Made by a program: the position numbers and the translations under genes. The notes below the pieces were generated by a model that was given only the letters and a program-made list of their open reading frames with translations, made no database searches and was not told the DNA's origin. A stretch of DNA of 64,000 nt from Deroplatys truncata (Eukaryota; Arthropoda; Insecta; Mantodea; Mantidae): NCBI GenBank assembly GCA_030765065.1, contig CM060990.1:456590321-456654320 (forward strand). The letters run 5' to 3'. Of this stretch, positions 58,620-64,000 are shown one piece after another (the first letter of the stretch is position 1; each line of letters starts with the position of its first letter).

Positions 58620-59075
58620 TATCATGATCTAACCTAACCAAAGTAACAAGACATCACACTACGTAACATGAGCACATAACCACGTGACAAGACGTAACAC
58701 CACGTATCATAACCACGTGACAAGACGTAACATAAGTACGTAACAACATAAGACAACGTAACATCACGTAACAAGACGTAACACCACGTATCATAACCAC
58801 GTAACCACTTAGCACCACGTAATATAAACACGTAACCACGCGATAAGACGTAACACCACGTAACATAGGCACGTAACCACGTGAAAAGACGTAACACAAC
58901 CACGTAACACCACGTTACATAAGCACGTAACTACGTGACATGACGTAACACTGCGTAACAAGACGTAACATGAGCACGTAACAACCATGTAACCACGTAT
59001 CATAAACACGTAAAATGACGTAAGACCCTGTGACATGACGTAACCAGAAACGTAACAAGACGTAACACCACCTAA
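58620..59075. repeat. GTAAC iteron-like array in E2
   Basis: Irregular repeats of CACGTAACA, GACGTAACACCACGTA and CATAACCACGTGACAAG, with a loose period near 33-38 bp. It occupies the place where E1 has the 21-bp satellite and its degenerate GTAAC relatives. Minus-strand frames here (58634-59036) are repeat artefacts. Confidence 0.8.
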
Positions 59076-59293
59076 TCTCCCTAGCCAGAGATAACCTCGA
59101 GTTTCTTTTGGTGAAATTGCGGCGTTTTAATCAGGTTTTATTACTTGAGTGTCTTAATTGAAAAGTTTTACATCAACATACCTTTATTTTAGTTCCTTGT
59201 ACGTGCCTCTCCCCTTTATCTAGGCTTGAAACTAGCACTAAGATTGTGCCTAATGGCAGAGTTAACGCCTCCCCTACCATCTTCTTATTCTTC

Positions 59294-59299
59294 TTTATT
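59294..59299 (-). terminator. Possible polyadenylation signal for the polymerase gene
   Basis: TTTATT on the plus strand is AATAAA on the minus strand, about 90 bp beyond the polymerase stop. Confidence 0.35.
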
Positions 59300-59389
59300 C
59301 ATTAGGTGTCTGCTAGGTGTATACACATCACATGGACAAACGTCCATTTTTTAAATTGTAGACACATGGAGAAAATCTTCATCCTCGAC

Positions 59390-61783
59390 TTACATTCCCT
59401 TATGCGCTGTTTTAATGCTGTAATGCCCTTATACATATGTAGTTATTGCATCCTCGGCAATAACTCTTTTGTCATCAAACGGATTCAATGTGATTTTATT
59501 GACTTGCACTGTGCTAACAGCATGCTCCCCGGACACGATCAGATTCATGGGCGTTCTGACGATTTCACGGGTTTCAAGACAGTCTATATATATCGGTCAA
59601 ATGTAATGTACTGCTTAATTGCACTACGGTTTATGCCTTTAATCGTTTTTATCATCGATTCTTGAATATCTAAGGCGTAGATCTTAGGTCGTATTCCAAC
59701 AAAGCGTAGAATGATTTTGCTATTAGCCTCATCTTTAAATTTTCCCAACATCTATTTGCTCTGAGTTGAGCGGCATATATGGTTGACAGGGTAATCAGCT
59801 GTATTTAGGTGTTCGAGAAAACGTAGCTTGTCCTGGTACACATCTTTAGTTGTCACACGATGAATGCATGAATTAGTGTCCATATACATAAACTTCAGGT
59901 TTTCAGCTGCATAATACGGTAACACACATCATAGTGATAGTGATGCATTAATGTCTTGGAGATGACCAACACACTCACACCGGTGTATATAGGCTTGTTG
60001 AACACAATCTGTCCTTGGGTGCCAAGCAGGTTTCGTTCAAATCATGCCATGACGAGACGTAATCATAGGGAAATACCCCTTACGAGTCATCAAATTCAAC
60101 TTGTCTTCTGCGAAGTGCTTCAGTGTTTCAGGATACGACGTCAGATTTTTCACCAGTTTATCCAAGATTGTAGCGAGGAACCGAAAGCTATCCACAAAAC
60201 CGAAGCTTTATGTCTGCTACATACTTGGAGAATGATATATAGCTTTCTTCAGAGCTAGGAATTACTTCCACCCTCTCACTTGTACATCCAAACTACTTAA
60301 CAATGAAGTGAAGGTCATACCTACTGAGGTTGTGCATGAAGACTGGAATATATTTAGGTGTTTTGCAGGCTAAAGTACATTCATTATGTAGACTTCCAAG
60401 ATATTCACCATTGATGTGATCATGATCGCGTACTTTGTAGTTCTCTTCAGTAAAGGTTTTTCCACAGAAGTAGCATACTATAGAGGAGTTGAAATCCTTC
60501 TGCTGTTGATCTGTAAGTTTCAGAGGCTTGGCAGATTTGTATATATTATTAATTTCCTTTGCAAGGAACGACAGGTATTCCATAAACTTCTGAGCAGAAC
60601 CAACACCACGATATGCATAAGGATGCTTAGGAAGACCAGTTTCCAGATGTTCAACGTCGAATGACAGTTTAACGTAAACGCAGAAACTCATGTGTACATG
60701 CTGCTGATAAGGGGTTGTATATGAAGTTTCTGGATTGAGGAGGCATGTATGACATGGCGCGAGAATGTTTTCAAAGTCTGCGTAGATGACGTAAGGTAGT
60801 TTAAACATCCTTTCAACATTTTTAAATTGAACAATTGATTTCTCCTTTGTAGGCATAACTACTTTTGCAACATCATGTTGATTACAGATGGATGCATGTT
60901 CTTGTAGTTATTTCAGTCCACTTCGTCCGCAATGATCATCAAAATGTGTAAAAACAACGCTTACAGGTATAAACTCGTTCTTTATGCTTAGTTCTCTGAC
61001 GATGAATAAGTTTTAAAAATTCTTTATACAAACGTAGTGATGTTTTCCACTACTGCCACTCAATAGTAGGAGGTCACGGTGTTCAGCTAGTTCAGTCTCA
61101 GCGACCTTTATTGGATACACTTCATGCTTCTCATCCAGGCCGAAGACGTTGATAGAAATCCTGTTAAGCTTCTCAAATTTAGATATTTGAGAAAGTGAAG
61201 TTGGATAAGAAACGCAGCTGAAGTCATATTTATTTTAAACTTGCTCGTATTTGCTCACGCGTTGAGGCTTGATGCTGACGAATACAGAATACATAAAGCA
61301 TAGATCATCAGTATAATTCTGGATGTTAATGCAGGCTTTTCTTGCTTCAACAGGTAGTGGCAGGAGTATTTAGCTACATCCTCGTAACGGATTGTACTTG
61401 TTAATACGAAGACGAATCCCTTCCGCAGCAAGCAGAGCCCAGTTGCTGCCCTTAAGTTGTGATTCCTCCATTTCAGTAACAAACTTCTGCATTTTCTTTT
61501 CCAGCATAGAGTCCAGATCCGTTTAGAGGAAAACAGCTTGATTCCGGGTTTTAAATGTTTAGTCGCAGGTTTCCCCGATACTGTTAACAAATCGACACTC
61601 AGCCAGCAGATTAACTTTAAAACTCTTGTGAATACCAAGCTCTTTATGTACAGCCTGCATTATTAGCTGTTTTGTCTCATGCAGGTACATATTCAGGTCC
61701 TTAGTTGATTCACAGCGTATAAAATATGATTTCAAACGTCCATCGAATGAAGTTTCATATTCTTTCATGTTACAGTCCCCCAT
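59390..61783 (-). pseudogene. Polinton-type protein-primed DNA polymerase B, broken
   Basis: A replicative polymerase of the family B, protein-primed type used by Polintons to copy themselves. N-terminal open piece 61559-61783 (MGDCNMKEYETSFDGRLKSY). A long intact piece, 60293-60856 (187 codons), holds the exonuclease I motif YADFENIL (about 60780), a zinc-binding CYFCGKTF, HDHINGEYLGSLHNEC, and the exonuclease II-like NLSRYDLHF near 60310. The palm motif C appears as YMDTNS (about 59872-59890), where the family has DTDS, so one catalytic Asp is Asn. Further on come GKFKDEA (about 59740) and DDKRVI (about 59470) before a TAA at 59390. Numerous stops and frameshifts lie between the pieces. The order and combined motifs make the family secure. 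No intact copy is in the window. Confidence 0.85.
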
Positions 61784-61829
61784 TGTAGATAATAACTCTT
61801 GTTTAGTAGGTTCTAATCTACGTTACTTC

Positions 61830-62055
61830 GCAGGCCTGTTTATTTCGCACGCATCTTTGTGTCGCTGAACCTTATACCTGTCTTTGTAAGTTGCATTACA
61901 GTATTTACATTTGAAGAGCTTCTTACAACGAAGCTCATGCCTTCTTTTATCATACCCCGTAAAAATGCCTTTCCTCATTTACCACAAGAATATCCAGAAG
62001 CACTAGGAATGATATCCTTATATAAGCACTTATTCATCTTTACTTTGATGTAATA
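61830..62055 (-). pseudogene. Zinc-finger relic upstream of the polymerase
   Basis: The minus strand reads FKCKYCNATYKDRYKVQRHK followed by DAC (about 61913-61848), a C2HC-like finger. A diverged finger-like stretch precedes it with GIFTGYDKRRHELRCKK. Fingers near the start of Polinton polymerases are common. Whether this was a separate gene or the polymerase N-terminus is unclear. Confidence 0.6.
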
Positions 62056-62184
62056 CCGTATTAACCCTTCTTCAAGGAAATGTACGCCTCCTGGCCTTGA
62101 TAACACTTTAGAAAACCGATTATTTTATGAGAGAACAACGATGTTGACACCTCAGAAATAATTGGCAGAATGAAGTCCAATGCC

Positions 62185-62240
62185 CGAGATCGTCGTATTT
62201 ATAGAGGAGGCATGAACATTATAGATCAATTATATACTGA
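62185..62240. repeat. E2 far-arm block
   Basis: TTTATAGAGGAGGCATGAAC then TTATAGATCAATTATA, matching E1 22690-22730 (TTTATAGAGGGAGCACGAAC, TTAGATCAATCATA). The match marks where the second arm begins, in inverted orientation relative to the left one. Confidence 0.6.
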
Positions 62241-62279
62241 AATTTAATACTAAAATGGTGATTAAGCGTCTAAGGTCCT

Positions 62280-62640
62280 ATATTTCAATATGTGTTACAC
62301 AGATGTTCGGATGCATCCGTAGGTCTTCGCGCATGTTCATGTATTTAGAGAGGCGCGCAGAGATGTTCATGTGTGATTGTACGTATTCGTAGGTCTTCGT
62401 ATAGCTTCGGGTGCTTGGGAGAAGTGAACGCGTGTATCTATGTCTTCGTAGGCCTTCGTGCAGGTTCGGGTGCATAGAGTGAGTAAGCGAAGTATTGCGA
62501 GGATGCATGTATTGTTCGGTGGTGTTCGGGCGTCTCCGTACAGGTTTGCGAGTATTCATGTATTGTTTATAGGTTTACGTGTCGATTCGGGTGCTTGAAT
62601 CGTGAGGGTGATGAACGATCCGTCTACCGAGCAAGGGACA
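62280..62640. repeat. Degenerate minisatellite (TTCGGGTGC/GTAGGTCTTCG)
   Basis: Repeats of CGTAGGTCTTCG, TTCGGGTGC(A/T)T and ATGTTCATGTA with irregular spacing of about 60-75 bp. Not found in E1. The frame at 62278-62559 follows the repeat. Confidence 0.6.
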
Positions 62641-62678
62641 AGTATCCTTGAGCAAGCATTCACCATACGCCGCGAAAC

Positions 62679-63146
62679 CTAGAAGCACAAAGATGAGAAT
62701 GAAATAGAATGAAAGGGAAAAGAAATCGTGGTAGCATACACCACTCCGGCATTCGCTTGCAAACCAGCGAAAACCACGAAAAATCCAAGGCTAGAGTGAG
62801 CGACCGACGGGAATCGATCCCGGGACCCTAGAAGTACACATAAAAGACGCATATGAAGTATACTGAACGGGAAAGGAAATCGTGGTAGCATCACTATTCC
62901 GGCATTCGCATGCAGACCAGCGAAAACCACGAAAAATCCGAGGTGAGAGTGAGCGACCGACGGGAATCGATCCCGGGATCCTAGAGGTATACGTGTAAGA
63001 TGCAAATGAAATAGAATGAAAGGGAAAGGAAATCGGAATCGATGAGAAACCATTAGCATTCGGCTGTTGACCAGCGAAAACCGCTGGTAACCTAACGTCA
63101 GAGTGGCCGATCCTACGGGAATCGATCGCGGGACCTCCGAATGCAA
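62679..63146. repeat. 150-bp tandem repeat, 3 copies, with GGGAATCGATCCCGGGA
   Basis: Units start near 62681, 62830 and 62983. They share GAAAGGGAAA(A/G)GAAATCG, GACCAGCGAAAACC and GACGGGAATCGATCCCGGGA. The last is a palindromic, B-box-like word. The 155-codon minus-strand frame here is a repeat artefact (GSRDRFPSVAHS recurs). Confidence 0.8.
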
Positions 63147-63189
63147 ACCACAGACGTTATCGCCTGAACCAATCCGTAAAAGCAGGTTT

Positions 63190-63545
63190 ATCCCATACCA
63201 CGCGTGACAATACTCTACCTCCGCGATATGACGTCACACCTGGAGGCAGACTGTCTGGTCACAGTCCGACATGTTTAAACGCGATTCATTTCTACGAACC
63301 AGATCAATAAAGAAGTATTCTCACACGATTATTTAGACAGATGGTTCCATTCAATGTCTACCACACCCACCACCGCGGCCCATTACACCAAAGTATCATC
63401 ATTTGTATTATCATAATACTTTAGAAATAGCGTAGATTTTCTCCCCTATTTAAATAAATTCATGTATATACCCTATTATTTCATGTTTGCAATCCTTTAT
63501 CATTACTTTCTTTTCATCTTCCCCTCATCCACCAGAGAATCAGTA
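63190..63545. repeat. E2 arm block shared with E1 (22810-23110)
   Basis: ATGACGTCACACCTGGAGGC, ACATGTTTAAACGCG, AGAAGTATTCTCACACG and CACCCACCACC … TACACCAAAG, then TTGTATTATCATAATACTTT. All line up in order with E1's right arm at low similarity. Confidence 0.65.
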
Positions 63546-63549
63546 CAGA

Positions 63550-63660
63550 ATATGACATTTTTATACGCTTAATGTCTATTTATCAGAGAAAACTGCGCTT
63601 AATACCCATTTATTACAGAAAACAACATTTAATACGCAGTTATCACAGAAAACGGCTAAA
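63550..63660. repeat. Short tandem repeat, about 32 bp, 3-4 copies
   Basis: Units like CGCTTAATACCCATTTATTA followed by CAGAAAAC recur near 63570, 63598 and 63630. Confidence 0.7.
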
Positions 63661-64000
63661 TTTTACCGAATAACGAGCAAAGTAATATTTTCCAGTTTTA
63701 ATCCGATTTTAAACTCGTAGAATCGTATTAGGAAATGCTTTAATAAATTTATTGTATTTTTACCTCTAAGTGTCTACACATCTTAAAGTCCCTGATCCCC
63801 GCTATTTGCATTTAGTCTAAAAACTTTCATATTTCATTTTTACGGCCGCCTTTGTTAAAGCTAATGTCTTTCAAACCACGGGGAATTGAGAGCACAAAGA
63901 GAAGCCGACAACTGATAACAGTTAATGTGATATCCTTTGTTTCACGCCGCCGGCCACTGCCCCCTCCTTTGTGGCCTGGTCTGAATGTTGGATGGAGGAG
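63661..64000. other. Right edge of the window; possible Polinton terminal-block similarity
   Basis: From about 63900, AGAAGCCGACAACTGATAA … TTTGTTTCACGCCG … GCCCCCTCCTTTGTGGCC loosely follows E1's left terminal block (GATGCCGACAATCGATAAGG … TTTGTTCTACGCCG … GCCCCCTCCCTTTGAGGGC). The orientation is that of a left end, so a third element could begin here. The similarity is weak and the window ends. Confidence 0.35.

Larger units (their letters stand above)
56150..64000 (-). mobile_element. Second Polinton-like element (E2), decayed, runs off the window
   Basis: Order from the left: R-rich minisatellite (56150-57420), unassigned DNA, the conserved subterminal block (58390-58545), a GTAAC array (58620-59075), the polymerase B pseudogene (59390-61783, minus), a zinc-finger relic, then an inverted far-arm region (62185 onward) that matches the E1 arm blocks near 4500-4650 and 22690-23030. 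The left end is truncated, beginning inside the minisatellite without a terminal block. The right terminus is not confidently seen. Confidence 0.7.

Noticed and set aside
58634-59036. Overlapping minus-strand ORFs (75-89 codons, rich in Tyr and Val)
   Set aside because: They are readings of the GTAAC array in different frames.
62679-63146. 155-codon minus-strand ORF
   Set aside because: It is three copies of a tandem repeat read through; the peptide repeats with the DNA.

Overview
The window is eukaryotic, almost certainly insect, and consists of transposable elements, satellites and their relics. No intact host gene is visible. The reasons are: (i) DNA transposons with 6-bp, 8-bp, TA and TTAA target duplications; (ii) tRNA-like SINE copies; (iii) several DUF4817/Tc1-mariner-type transposase relics of the sort common in insects; (iv) abundant AAT, TA and GA microsatellites; and (v) AT-rich DNA without operons. 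A large, repeat-rich polyneopteran-type genome (cockroach, termite, stick insect or orthopteran) is my inference, not a demonstrated identification.

Layout. 1-1308: flank without genes, including a dispersed repeat (about 745-1180) whose inverted partner lies at about 27840-28240. 1315-26036: one giant palindromic element (E1, 24.7 kb) bounded by a perfect 6-bp duplication AATAGG and by matching ends starting AGTAGAAATA, the signature of Polinton/Maverick elements. From the outside in, its arms carry a GC-rich terminal block, about four 416-bp tandem repeats, a purine/pyrimidine-skewed minisatellite, a conserved subterminal block, and a 21-bp satellite (about 8.0 kb in the left arm, 2.6 kb in the right). 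The arms meet at a near-perfect dyad centred on TTAA. That centre was later split by two neighbouring TTAA-targeting insertions: a 326-bp foldback MITE and a 3.07-kb DDE transposon with a broken transposase. Only the left arm keeps a 1.7-kb unique segment, with an intact 155-codon zinc-finger-like ORF.

26043-27056: the mariner-like relic into which E1 inserted. 30824-34202: a hAT element. About 34845-35950: a solo-LTR-like block followed by repeated PBS-like motifs. 36019-40459: a THAP-transposase element in TTAA. 41.5 and 51.7 kb: inverted copies of one dispersed repeat. 43573-44577: a foldback mariner relic. 45465-46961: a mariner-like element in TA. 47.7 and 49.7 kb: two inverted SINE copies. 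50600-51540: a MULE relic.

From about 56150 to the window end is a second, decayed Polinton (E2). It shares the minisatellite, the conserved subterminal block and the far-arm block with E1, and it carries a pseudogenised protein-primed DNA polymerase B and a zinc-finger relic. This links E1 to a Polinton family: E1 looks like a non-autonomous foldback derivative whose coding core was largely lost and whose arms became hosts for satellite expansion.

The genes do not form a working pathway. The coherent story is element biology: a polymerase-bearing relative (E2), a palindromic derivative (E1), and nested insertions that date the sequence of events.
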